From contig NZ_JOIU01000013.1 in assembly GCF_000720135.1 (NCBI RefSeq), positions 124,001-188,000 on the forward strand: a DNA stretch of 64,000 nt. Reading direction: 5' to 3'. Positions 1-7,964 of this stretch are shown here, piece after piece. Both the position numbers and the translations under genes were made by a program. Position 1 is the stretch's first letter. Each line of letters starts with the position of its first letter. This DNA is from Streptomyces sp. NRRL S-1022. Lineage in GTDB: Bacteria; Actinomycetota; Actinomycetes; Streptomycetales; Streptomycetaceae. The notes beneath the pieces are model-generated. The model was given only the letters and a program-made list of their open reading frames with translations, ran no database searches and was not told the DNA's origin.

Positions 1-3
1 GTT

Positions 4-1446
4 GTGCCGAACCCCAACGAAGACACTCCCTCCGCCCTGAGTCAGGCGCAGCAGCGCGCGGTCGCCGAGCTGCTGCGGGTGGCCCCCGTCGCCGACGATC
101 TCGCCCGCCGCTTCCAGCAGGCCGGCTTCTCGCTCGCCCTCGTCGGCGGATCGGTCCGCGACGCGCTGCTCGGCCGGCTCGGCAACGACCTGGACTTCAC
201 CACCGACGCCCGCCCCGAGGACGTACTGAAGATCGTCCGGCCATGGGCGGACGCCGTCTGGGAGGTGGGAATCGCCTTCGGCACGGTCGGCGCGCACAAG
301 GACGGCTACCAGATCGAGATCACCACCTACCGGTCGGAGGCGTACGACCGCACCTCCCGCAAGCCGGAGGTGTCCTACGGCGACTCCATCGAGGAGGACC
401 TGGTCCGCCGCGACTTCACGGTCAACGCGATGGCCGTGGCACTGCCGGAGAAGGAGTTCATCGACCCGCACGGGGGTCTGGAGGACCTCGCGGCACGCGT
501 GCTGCGCACACCGGGCACGCCCGAGGCGTCGTTCTCGGACGACCCCCTGCGCATGATGCGAGCCGCCCGGTTCGCCGCCCAGCTGGACTTCACGGTCGCC
601 CCCGAGGTCGTCACCGCCATGACGGAGATGGCCGGGCGCCTCGACATCGTCTCGGCGGAGCGGGTCCGGGACGAGCTGAACAAGCTCATCCTCTCCGCAC
701 ACCCGCGCAAGGGCCTGACGCTGCTCGTCGACACCGGGCTCGCCGGGCATGTGCTGCCCGAGCTGCCGGCGCTGCGCCTGGAGAGCGACGAGCACCACCG
801 GCACAAGGACGTCTACGAGCACACGCTGATCGTCCTGGAGCAGGCGATCGAGCTGGAGCAGGACGGCCCGGACCTCACTCTCCGCCTGGCCGCGCTCCTG
901 CACGACATCGGCAAGCCGCGCACCCGCCGGTTCGAGAAGGACGGCCGGGTCTCCTTCCACCACCACGAGGTGGTCGGCGCCAAGATGACCAAGAAGCGCA
1001 TGACCGCGCTGAAGTACTCCAACGAGCTGGTGAAGGATGTCTCGCGGCTGGTCGAGCTCCATCTGCGCTTCCATGGCTACGGCACCGGGGAGTGGACGGA
1101 CTCGGCGGTCCGCCGGTATGTGCGTGACGCCGGCCCGCTGCTGGACCGCCTGCACAAGCTGACCCGCTCCGACTGCACCACGCGCAACAAGCGGAAGGCG
1201 GCCGCGCTGTCCCGGGCCTACGACGGTCTGGAGGAGCGCATCGCCCAGCTCCAGGAGCAGGAGGAGCTGGACGCGATCCGTCCCGACCTGGACGGCAACC
1301 AGATCATGGAGATCCTCGGTGTCGGCCCTGGTCCGGCCATCGGTCAGGCGTACAAGCACATGCTGGAGCTGCGCCTGGAGAACGGACCGATGGAGCACGA
1401 TGCCGCGGTCGCGGCTCTCAAGGAGTGGTGGGCCGCACAGGACTGA
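4..1446 (+). CDS. cca: CCA-adding tRNA nucleotidyltransferase
   Basis: Adds or repairs the 3'-terminal CCA of tRNAs using CTP and ATP; cytoplasmic. The 480-residue product has the class II polymerase-beta nucleotidyltransferase head, with GGSVRD at residues 48-53 and the metal-binding D-L-D at 62-64. The tRNA-binding helical domain follows, then an HD phosphohydrolase domain with H300-D301 (LLHDIGK) and a later HHHE. The HD domain is typical of the actinobacterial form. A poly(A) polymerase role is possible from the family alone, but CCA addition is the usual activity of the actinobacterial member. Start is GTG at 4. Only three upstream bases are visible, so a start further upstream cannot be excluded. 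It is convergent with the following MFS gene, with two parS sites between them. Confidence 0.93.
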   Translation: MPNPNEDTPSALSQAQQRAVAELLRVAPVADDLARRFQQAGFSLALVGGSVRDALLGRLGNDLDFTTDARPEDVLKIVRPWADAVWEVGIAFGTVGAHKDGYQIEITTYRSEAYDRTSRKPEVSYGDSIEEDLVRRDFTVNAMAVALPEKEFIDPHGGLEDLAARVLRTPGTPEASFSDDPLRMMRAARFAAQLDFTVAPEVVTAMTEMAGRLDIVSAERVRDELNKLILSAHPRKGLTLLVDTGLAGHVLPELPALRLESDEHHRHKDVYEHTLIVLEQAIELEQDGPDLTLRLAALLHDIGKPRTRRFEKDGRVSFHHHEVVGAKMTKKRMTALKYSNELVKDVSRLVELHLRFHGYGTGEWTDSAVRRYVRDAGPLLDRLHKLTRSDCTTRNKRKAAALSRAYDGLEERIAQLQEQEELDAIRPDLDGNQIMEILGVGPGPAIGQAYKHMLELRLENGPMEHDAAVAALKEWWAAQD

Positions 1447-1462
1447 GTGAGTCCCGGGCGAT

Positions 1463-1476
1463 GTTTCACGTGAAAC
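1463..1476. other. parS: parS (ParB-binding) site, perfect consensus
   Basis: Exact 14-bp palindrome GTTTCACGTGAAAC in the cca/MFS convergent junction, 46 bp from a second copy. In Streptomyces ParB loads at many such sites clustered around oriC to organise and segregate chromosomes during sporulation. Confidence 0.92.
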
Positions 1477-1508
1477 AGCCGTCCGGAACGACGGAACCGA
1501 GGGGCGAC

Positions 1509-1522
1509 GTTTCACGTGAAAC
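1509..1522. other. parS: parS site inside a longer inverted repeat
   Basis: Exact GTTTCACGTGAAAC. The flanks are complementary too, so 1499-1532 forms a 34-bp inverted repeat with a single mismatched pair (1508/1523). Its position between two convergent stop codons suggests that it also acts as a transcription terminator hairpin (inference). Confidence 0.92.
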
Positions 1523-1540
1523 ATCGCCCCTCCCGCTGTC

Positions 1541-2821
1541 TTACCGGTACGGGACGTCCTGCCGGCGCAGGGAGCGAGTCAGTCCGGCGGCGATCACGCC
1601 GTAGACGACGGCGACGACCACCACGAGCACCGCCGAACGGCCGTCCGGAGGGAGCATCACCGCCGCCACCCCGGCCGCGCCGACGAACGCGACATTGAAG
1701 AGCACGTCGTACACGGAGAAGATCCGGCCGCGGAAGCCGTCCTCCACGCGGGCCTGGACGAGGGTGTCCGTGGCGATCTTGGCGCCCTGGGTGATCAGGC
1801 CCAGGACGAATGCCGCGACCATGAGCGGACCGGTGGCGAACGGAAGGCCCAGGGCCGGTTCCAGCACCAGGGCCGCCGCGGAACACACCACGATCCAGCG
1901 GCCGGGACCGAGCCGGCCAACCGCCCAGGGCGTCACCACCGCCGCCGCGAAGAATCCCGCGCCGGACAGCGCCAGCGCCACGCCCAGCAGCCGCAGCCCT
2001 TCCTCGGGTGTATCGGCGAGGGCGTAGCGGCAGAGCATGAGCAGCAGGACGAGCAGTGCGCCGTAGCAGAAGCGCATCAGCGTCATCGCGGCCAGCGCCG
2101 AGGCCGCCTCCCTGCGCTGCGGCGCCGCCAGGTGCCGGACGGCGGCGAGCAGCTCGCGTGCCGTCTCGGCGAGCACCGTGGTCAGACGGGGGCGGGCCGG
2201 GTGCCGGTCGGGGCCGAGGAGGCCGGGTGCCAGGCTCAGCGAGGCGAGGCTCGCGCAGCCGTACAGGAGGGCGCCCGACAGGACCACGACCGCGTCGGAG
2301 CCGGAGGCCACGATCCGTATGCCGAAGGCCAGCCCGCCGCCGGCGGTCGCGGCGAGGGTGCCGACGGTCGGGGAGAGCGAGTTGGCCAGCACCAGGCGTT
2401 CGGCGTCGACCACCCGGGGCAGGGCGGCCGACAGCCCGGCGAGGACGAAGCGGTTGACCGCGGTGACGCACAGCGCGGAGGCGTAGAAGAGCCAGTCGGG
2501 GGCGTTGCCGATCATCAGGGCGGCGGTGGCCGCGGCCAGCAGGGCGCGCAGCAGATTGCCGTACACGAAGACCTGCCGGCGGCGCCAGCGGTCCAGCAGG
2601 ACCCCGGCGAAGGGGCCCACCAGGGAGTAAGGGAGAAGCAGGACCGCCATCGCCGAGGCGATCGCGGTGGCCGAGGTCTGCTTCTCCGGGGAGAAGACGA
2701 CGTACGCGGCGAGTGCGACCTGGTACACGCCGTCGGCCCCCTGGGACAGCAGGCGGACGGACAGCAGGCGCCGGAAGTTCCTCAGGCGCAGCAGGACGCG
2801 CAGGTCACGGACGACGGGCAT
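1541..2821 (-). CDS. MFS transporter
   Basis: A 426-residue major facilitator superfamily protein of the inner membrane, with about 12 hydrophobic segments. The conserved loop after TM2 reads roughly GVLLDRWRRRQVF near residues 75-87, the MFS motif A region. The N-terminus (VRLLSQGADGVYQVAL) and overall look resemble the DHA3-type macrolide/drug exporter group. The substrate cannot be read from sequence. Start is ATG at 2821 and stop is TAA. It is transcribed towards cca and separated from ino1, upstream on the same strand, by a strong hairpin, so it is probably expressed from its own promoter. Confidence 0.85.
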   Translation of the reverse strand: MPVVRDLRVLLRLRNFRRLLSVRLLSQGADGVYQVALAAYVVFSPEKQTSATAIASAMAVLLLPYSLVGPFAGVLLDRWRRRQVFVYGNLLRALLAAATAALMIGNAPDWLFYASALCVTAVNRFVLAGLSAALPRVVDAERLVLANSLSPTVGTLAATAGGGLAFGIRIVASGSDAVVVLSGALLYGCASLASLSLAPGLLGPDRHPARPRLTTVLAETARELLAAVRHLAAPQRREAASALAAMTLMRFCYGALLVLLLMLCRYALADTPEEGLRLLGVALALSGAGFFAAAVVTPWAVGRLGPGRWIVVCSAAALVLEPALGLPFATGPLMVAAFVLGLITQGAKIATDTLVQARVEDGFRGRIFSVYDVLFNVAFVGAAGVAAVMLPPDGRSAVLVVVVAVVYGVIAAGLTRSLRRQDVPYR

Positions 2822-2843
2822 GGATCACACCCTCACACATGCG

Positions 2844-2877
2844 GAAGGTCCCCGGGTCGCGGAACCCGGGGACCTTC
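2844..2877 (-). terminator. Hairpin terminator downstream of ino1
   Basis: A perfect 14-bp stem (2844-2857 with 2864-2877) with a 6-nt loop, starting 34 bp after the ino1 stop codon. No T-tract follows, as is common for Streptomyces terminators. Confidence 0.65.
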
Positions 2878-2911
2878 ACCGCCCTGGCAGGAGCGTTCGC
2901 GTGCGAGCGTC

Positions 2912-3994
2912 TTAGCGCTCGACCTCACCGCGGATGAACTTCTCGACGTTCTCGCGGGCCACGTCGTCGAAGTACTGGACCGGCGGGGACTTCATGAAGT
3001 ACGAGGACGCCGACAGGATCGGGCCGCCGATGCCGCGGTCCTTGGCGATCTTCGCGGCGCGCAGGGCGTCGATGATGACACCCGCGGAGTTCGGGGAGTC
3101 CCAGACCTCCAGCTTGTACTCCAGGTTCAGCGGGACGTCACCGAAGGCACGGCCCTCAAGGCGGACGTAGGCCCACTTGCGGTCGTCCAGCCAGGCCACG
3201 TAGTCGGACGGGCCGATGTGGACGTTCTTCTCGCCGAGGTCCCGGTCGGGGATCTGGGAGGTGACGGCCTGCGTCTTGGAGATCTTCTTGGACTCAAGGC
3301 GCTCACGCTCAAGCATGTTCTTGAAGTCCATGTTGCCGCCGACGTTCAGCTGCATCGTGCGGTCCAGGATGACACCGCGGTCCTCGAACAGCTTCGCCAT
3401 GACGCGGTGCGTGATGGTGGCGCCGACCTGGGACTTGATGTCGTCACCGACGATCGGCACACCGGCCTCGGTGAACTTGTCCGCCCACTCCTTGGTGCCG
3501 GCGATGAAGACCGGGAGGGCGTTGACGAAGGCGACCTTGGCGTCGAGGGCGCACTGGGCGTAGAACTTCGCCGCGTCCTCGGAGCCGACGGGCAGGTAGC
3601 AGACCAGGACGTCGACCTGCTTGTCCTTGAGGATCTGGACGACGTCGACCGGCTCCTCGGCGGACTCCTCGATGGTGGCGCGGTAGTACTTGCCGAGGCC
3701 GTCGAGGGTGTGGCCGCGCTGGACGGTGACACCGGTGTTGGGCACGTCGCAGATCTTGATGGTGTTGTTCTCGGAGGCGCCGATGGCGTCGGCGAGGTCG
3801 AGACCGACCTTCTTGGCGTCGACGTCGAACGCGGCGACGAACTCCACGTCGCGCACGTGGTAGTCACCGAACTGCACGTGCATCAGGCCGGGGACCTTGG
3901 ACGCCGGGTCGGCGTCCTTGTAGTACTCGACTCCCTGCACCAGCGACGCGGCGCAGTTGCCCACGCCGACGATGGCTACGCGAACCGAACCCAT
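2912..3994 (-). CDS. ino1: myo-inositol-1-phosphate synthase
   Basis: Converts glucose 6-phosphate to 1L-myo-inositol 1-phosphate with NAD, feeding phosphatidylinositol and mycothiol synthesis; cytoplasmic. The 360-residue protein opens with a Rossmann NAD-binding motif ([13 protein letters not shown], residues 6-18) and carries the catalytic region around [13 protein letters not shown], which includes the conserved Lys. The length matches the short actinobacterial/archaeal form. Start ATG at 3994 was chosen because a GGGAG ribosome-binding site precedes it and the Rossmann strand begins at once. The reading frame continues open upstream without homology. It lies 43 bp downstream of the padR gene on the same strand, so the two probably form an operon. 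Mycobacteria keep a PadR-type gene next to ino1 as well. Confidence 0.93.
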   Translation of the reverse strand: MGSVRVAIVGVGNCAASLVQGVEYYKDADPASKVPGLMHVQFGDYHVRDVEFVAAFDVDAKKVGLDLADAIGASENNTIKICDVPNTGVTVQRGHTLDGLGKYYRATIEESAEEPVDVVQILKDKQVDVLVCYLPVGSEDAAKFYAQCALDAKVAFVNALPVFIAGTKEWADKFTEAGVPIVGDDIKSQVGATITHRVMAKLFEDRGVILDRTMQLNVGGNMDFKNMLERERLESKKISKTQAVTSQIPDRDLGEKNVHIGPSDYVAWLDDRKWAYVRLEGRAFGDVPLNLEYKLEVWDSPNSAGVIIDALRAAKIAKDRGIGGPILSASSYFMKSPPVQYFDDVARENVEKFIRGEVER

Positions 3995-4037
3995 TCCGGT
4001 TGCTCCCTGTGTGTACGAGTGAGGCCCTGACTGGGTC

Positions 4038-4721
4038 TCACGTGGCGGTGTCGCCGGGCGTATCCGTCCGGGGGGTGTCCCCGGGACGGGGCAGGCCGCC
4101 CGTCGATCCATTGGTGGTGTCCTGCTGAGCGGACCCCCCGGATGCGGAACCCTTCAGGTCCCGACCGGCCCGCTCGCTCTCGATGAGCTCGTTCAGCCAG
4201 CGCACTTCGCGCTCCACGGACTCCATCCCGTGGCGCTGGAGCTCAAGTGTGTAGTCGTCGAGGCGCTCCCGGGTGCGCGCCAGGGAGGCGCGCATCTTCT
4301 CCAGGCGCTCCTCCAGGCGGCTGCGCCGGCCCTCCAGGACGCGCATGCGAACATCGCGCGAGGTCTGCCCGAAGAAGGCGAACCGTGCGGCGAAGTGTTC
4401 GTCCTCGTACGCGTCGGGGCCGGTCTGCGAGAGCAGTTCCTCGAAGTGCTCCTTGCCTTCCGCGGTCAGCCGGTAAACGATCTTGGCGCGGCGTCCGGCG
4501 AGCGGGGCGGCGAGGGCGTCGTCGTGGGTGTTTCCGGGCTCCTCGATCAGCCAGCCGTTGGCGAGCAGCGTCTTGAGGCAGGGGTACAGCGTGCCGTAGC
4601 TGAACGCACGGAACACACCGAGTGACGTGTTGAGTCGCTTGCGCAGCTCGTAGCCGTGCATCGGGGACTCACGGAGCAGGCCGAGCACGGCGAACTCAAG
4701 GATGCCGGAGCGCCGGCTCAT
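4038..4721 (-). CDS. PadR-family transcriptional regulator
   Basis: A 227-residue DNA-binding regulator. The PadR winged helix-turn-helix occupies residues 1-95 ([23 protein letters not shown], then the wing ending in [15 protein letters not shown]). A longer C-terminal region rich in Arg/Glu heptads (about 115-180) should form the dimerising coiled coil. Start ATG at 4721 is preceded by a GGGAGGAGG ribosome-binding site. It is first in an apparent operon with ino1 and lies 67 bp downstream of a perfect 35-bp palindrome that is its probable autoregulatory operator. The effector is unknown; regulation of inositol synthesis is a reasonable guess from position only. Confidence 0.88.
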   Translation of the reverse strand: MSRRSGILEFAVLGLLRESPMHGYELRKRLNTSLGVFRAFSYGTLYPCLKTLLANGWLIEEPGNTHDDALAAPLAGRRAKIVYRLTAEGKEHFEELLSQTGPDAYEDEHFAARFAFFGQTSRDVRMRVLEGRRSRLEERLEKMRASLARTRERLDDYTLELQRHGMESVEREVRWLNELIESERAGRDLKGSASGGSAQQDTTNGSTGGLPRPGDTPRTDTPGDTAT

Positions 4722-5117
4722 CGTCGCCTCCTCCCGGTCCCGCAGGCCGTTCCCGCAGGTCTCGCAGTGTCTGTCAGCGTCTTTATCTCGTGCTGATGTA
4801 TCGACTCGATACATCAGCACGATAGAACGGCCTACCGCAAGCGACAAGAGGTGTGATGGTGAACGGGATCACATCACCGATTCGCAGGAGGCAACTTGCC
4901 TGTTTTGGGGTGAACTTCGTAGCTCGGCGGGTTTTGGTGGTGCGTAGTCTGTGCGGCATGCACACCACCGGGAACCGCGTGATGCCCGGGGAGCGTCGTC
5001 GTCCCTGGTGCAGTACGGGTGAATGCAGGACCGACCACATCCGTACTTCGGGGGGACCGGAAACCAGCCGCCGTTCCAGGCGCGCACGGGTGCGCCTGCC
5101 CGAGGAGTAATCGTTCG
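4722..5117. promoter_or_regulatory. Divergent intergenic region between padR and the PBP gene
   Basis: This 396-bp region holds the 35-bp palindrome nearest padR and presumably the promoters of both divergent transcripts. The right half (4830-5110) contains no convincing gene; short open frames there lack coding character. GAGGAG at 5102-5107 serves as ribosome-binding site for the PBP gene. Confidence 0.6.
4788..4822. promoter_or_regulatory. Perfect 35-bp palindrome, probable PadR operator
   Basis: Two 17-base arms, TCGTGCTGATGTATCGA and its exact reverse complement, separated by a single C. The core ATGTAT...ATACAT resembles the ATGT/ACAT half-sites bound by PadR proteins. It sits 67 bp upstream of the padR start and is far more AT-rich than its surroundings. 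Operator function is inferred. Confidence 0.7.
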
Positions 5118-7835
5118 ATGAGCGAGCACCGTCGCAAACCGCCGCAGCCGCAGGGAGGCGGACGTGCCGAGGCCCGACGCGGCCAGTCCGGCCCGTCCTC
5201 CGGCCGCCGTGCGGCACCGCGAGGCGCCACCGAGTCTCCTTCCGACTCCTATGGGTCCCCTTCCTATGGGTCGGAGGCCACTGGTCCGGGAGGCGAGGAT
5301 CGTCCCTATGGCGGCCGTGCCGAGGCCCGCCGTGCCGCGCAGAAGGGCGGCCGACGCAGAACCGCCGACAATCCGCCCCCCGGTGGCCGGCGCGGCGGCC
5401 CGTCCGGCCCTTCCGGGCCGACCGGTCCCGGGCGCGGGCGGGGCCGCGCGACGACGGCCCCCGGCAAGAAGCGGTTCATCGACTACCCCAGGGCCGGCAA
5501 GGACGGCTGGGGACGCTGGGTACCGTCGTGGAAGCTGGTCAGCGGGCTGTTCATCGGCTTCGTCGGCAGCCTGGTGGTGATGGTCGGCGTCGGCTACGCG
5601 ATGGTCTCGATCCCGAACGAGAACGACGCGGCCAAGTCGCAGAACAACGTCTACTACTGGGCCGACAACACCCAGATGGTGGCCACGGGCACCGGGGTGA
5701 ACCGGCAGAACGTCAACATCGACCAGATCCCCGAGGCGATGCGGTACGCCGTGATCTCCGCCGAGAACAAGTCCTTCTACCAGGACTCCGGCGTGGACCC
5801 CATGGGCATCGCGCGCGCCGTGGCCAACATGGCACGGGGCGGTCAGACGCAGGGTGGCTCGACGATCACCCAGCAGTACGTGAAGAACACCTACCTGAGC
5901 CAGGACCAGACGCTCACCCGCAAGTTCAAGGAGATGTTCATCTCCATCAAGGTGGGCGCGAAGCTCGGGAAGAACGACATCCTGCAGGGCTACCTGAACA
6001 CCTCGTACTTCGGGCGGGGCGCGTACGGCATCCAGGCGGCGGCGCAGACCTACTACGGCAAGAACGCGGTCGACCTCAAGCCGAGCGAGTGCGCCGTCCT
6101 GGCGGCGCTGCTCAAGGGCCCGACGTACTACGACCCCGCCGGAAACCAGGACCTGGACAAGTCGGCGACGCCCCAGGCCAACCAGAAGCGTTCCGAGGAC
6201 CGCTGGGCCTGGATCCTCGGCGAGATGCACAAGGACAAGCACCTCAGCGACGTCGATTACCAGAAGGCGATCAAGAAGTACCCGCAGCCCGACGGCCGCA
6301 AGGCCACCAAGGGGATGACGGGGCAGATCAGCTACCTGGCCGACACGGCGAAGAAGTACGTGCTCGCCCACTCCGACATCACGGAGGCGCAGTTCGACAA
6401 GGGCGGGTACCAGATCTACACGACCTTCGACAAGAAGAAGGTCAACGCGCTGTCCAAGGCCGTCAAGAGCGTCCAGAAGGAGCGCCTCGACCCCAAGCAC
6501 CGGGACCTGGACAAGTACGTCCAGTTCGGTGCGGCCTCGGTGAAGCCTGCGGACGGAAGGATCGTCGCGCTGTACGGCGGCGACGGCTACGAGAACGGGC
6601 ACTTCACCAACAACGCCGACACCTCCGGCGTCCCCGTGGGTTCGACCTGGAAGCCGTTCGTACTCGCCGCCGCCATGCAGTACGGCACGTACAAGTCCGA
6701 CGGTCAGGGCGTTTCCCCGCTGAGCAAGTACAACGGCAACGACCATCTCAAGGTCTACAAGCCGGATGGGTCGTACTACCTCAACAAGGACAACACGCCC
6801 TTCTACCAGAACAACGAGGGTCCCAAGCCCTGGGGCTACATCACCCTGCGCAAGGCGATGGAGCAGTCCATCAACACGCCGTTCGTCCAGCTCGGTGTCG
6901 ACGTGGGAATGACACACGTCCGGGACGTGGCCAAGACGGCCGGCATCCTCGACCAGAGCATGTCGCAGAACCTCAACCCGTCCTTCGCCATCGGTACGTC
7001 GACGCCCAGCGCGATTCGTATGGCCGACGCCTATGCGACGTTCGCCGCCTCGGGCAAGCAGGCGGACCCGTACTCCGTGACCGCCGTCAAGGTCAACGGC
7101 GCGGACGCGCCCAGCTTCGTCAAGCCGAAGCCCGCTCCCAAGCAGGCACTGGAAGCGGACATCGCCAACAACGTGACGAACGTCCTGGAGAACGTGATCC
7201 AGAACGGTACGGGCCAGAAGGCCAGGGCCCTCGGTCGTACGGCGGCGGGCAAGACCGGTACCACCGACGAGAACAAGTCGGCCTGGTTCGTCGGCTACAC
7301 CCAGCAGCTGTCGACCTCCGTCGCGATGTTCCGTGAGAACCCCAAGGACCACAAGCTGCTGTCCATGAACGGCACGGCCGGTGTGGACTCGATCCACGGT
7401 GGTGACATCCCGACACTCGTGTGGACCGAGTACATGCAGGACGCCCTCAAGGGAACGAACGACCTGGGCTTCCCGGACGCTCCCGAGATCGGAACGGTGC
7501 AGAACGAGGCGGGCGCCCCCTCCCCGACCCCGAGTGTCACGATCACGCCGAGCCAGACGCCGAGCGCAACGCCGAGCCCGTCGCCGAGCAAGACGACCAC
7601 CACGCCCTCTCCCTCGGCGAGCGAGTCCTGCCAGTTCGGCGCCTGGGACCCGAACTGCAACGGGAACGGCAATGGGAACGGCAACGGCAACGGCAACGAC
7701 ACCGGAGGCGTGGACACAGGCGGTGTCGACGGAGGCGGAGGCACGACACCGACACCGACGGTCACGGACACCACCGGGACAGGCAACACCCGAGGAAACG
7801 GCAACGGAGGCTTCTTCGGCGGCCAGACGGGCTAG
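5118..7835 (+). CDS. Class A penicillin-binding protein (bifunctional transglycosylase/transpeptidase)
   Basis: Polymerises lipid II and cross-links peptidoglycan at the outer face of the membrane. The 905-residue protein has a basic, Gly/Pro/Arg-rich cytoplasmic tail (1-130) and one membrane anchor (about 134-165). The GT51 domain has the catalytic Glu in ENKSFYQDSG (E216) and the GGSTITQQ motif. The transpeptidase domain has S509-T-W-K512, S584-I-N586 and K712-T-G714. The C-terminus is a low-complexity Pro/Thr/Ser tail that includes an Asn-Gly repeat. Start ATG at 5118 follows GAGGAG. An orthologous ponA-type gene sits near ino1 in mycobacteria. A strong terminator follows at 7894. Confidence 0.93.
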   Translation: MSEHRRKPPQPQGGGRAEARRGQSGPSSGRRAAPRGATESPSDSYGSPSYGSEATGPGGEDRPYGGRAEARRAAQKGGRRRTADNPPPGGRRGGPSGPSGPTGPGRGRGRATTAPGKKRFIDYPRAGKDGWGRWVPSWKLVSGLFIGFVGSLVVMVGVGYAMVSIPNENDAAKSQNNVYYWADNTQMVATGTGVNRQNVNIDQIPEAMRYAVISAENKSFYQDSGVDPMGIARAVANMARGGQTQGGSTITQQYVKNTYLSQDQTLTRKFKEMFISIKVGAKLGKNDILQGYLNTSYFGRGAYGIQAAAQTYYGKNAVDLKPSECAVLAALLKGPTYYDPAGNQDLDKSATPQANQKRSEDRWAWILGEMHKDKHLSDVDYQKAIKKYPQPDGRKATKGMTGQISYLADTAKKYVLAHSDITEAQFDKGGYQIYTTFDKKKVNALSKAVKSVQKERLDPKHRDLDKYVQFGAASVKPADGRIVALYGGDGYENGHFTNNADTSGVPVGSTWKPFVLAAAMQYGTYKSDGQGVSPLSKYNGNDHLKVYKPDGSYYLNKDNTPFYQNNEGPKPWGYITLRKAMEQSINTPFVQLGVDVGMTHVRDVAKTAGILDQSMSQNLNPSFAIGTSTPSAIRMADAYATFAASGKQADPYSVTAVKVNGADAPSFVKPKPAPKQALEADIANNVTNVLENVIQNGTGQKARALGRTAAGKTGTTDENKSAWFVGYTQQLSTSVAMFRENPKDHKLLSMNGTAGVDSIHGGDIPTLVWTEYMQDALKGTNDLGFPDAPEIGTVQNEAGAPSPTPSVTITPSQTPSATPSPSPSKTTTTPSPSASESCQFGAWDPNCNGNGNGNGNGNGNDTGGVDTGGVDGGGGTTPTPTVTDTTGTGNTRGNGNGGFFGGQTG
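7657..7699 (+). repeat. Coding Asn-Gly repeat in the PBP tail
   Basis: Tandem six-base units of the type AACGGC/AATGGG encode alternating Asn-Gly within the extracellular C-terminal tail of the penicillin-binding protein. The unit size allows length variation without frameshift. Confidence 0.8.
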
Positions 7836-7879
7836 CCCGGTGATCCGACCGGTTGGCGACCATATCGCCCGCCAGGGGT

Positions 7880-7893
7880 GTTTCACGTGAAAC
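7880..7893. other. parS: parS site, perfect consensus
   Basis: Exact GTTTCACGTGAAAC, 45 bp after the PBP stop codon and directly abutting the terminator stem that starts at 7894. Confidence 0.92.
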
Positions 7894-7937
7894 GGGGGCC
7901 GCCGCACCTACCAGGTGCGGCGGCCCCCGGCTTTTTC
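7894..7937 (+). terminator. Rho-independent terminator after the PBP gene
   Basis: A perfect 16-bp GC-rich stem (7894-7909 with 7913-7928), a 3-nt loop and a downstream run of five T at 7932-7936. This is the most canonical intrinsic terminator in the window. Confidence 0.92.
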
Positions 7938-7964
7938 CCAGGCGGGTACGGCAGGATGTGCCCC

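Noticed and set aside
2132..4030. 632-codon open frame on the plus strand
   Set aside because: It lies antisense to the MFS and ino1 genes and is a GC-rich shadow frame; the minus-strand products match known families along their full length.
7657..7699. A CRISPR-like or non-coding tandem repeat
   Set aside because: The six-base units are in frame and encode Asn-Gly in the PBP tail; there are no spacers.
4869..7907. 1012-codon open frame on the minus strand
   Set aside because: Antisense to the penicillin-binding protein, whose catalytic motifs are all in place; the composition is Val/Arg/Leu-rich shadow type.
7878..7964. Upstream start MFHVKR for the GT87-like protein
   Set aside because: The ATG-TTT-CAC-GTG-AAA codons are simply the parS palindrome, and the frame then runs through the terminator hairpin.
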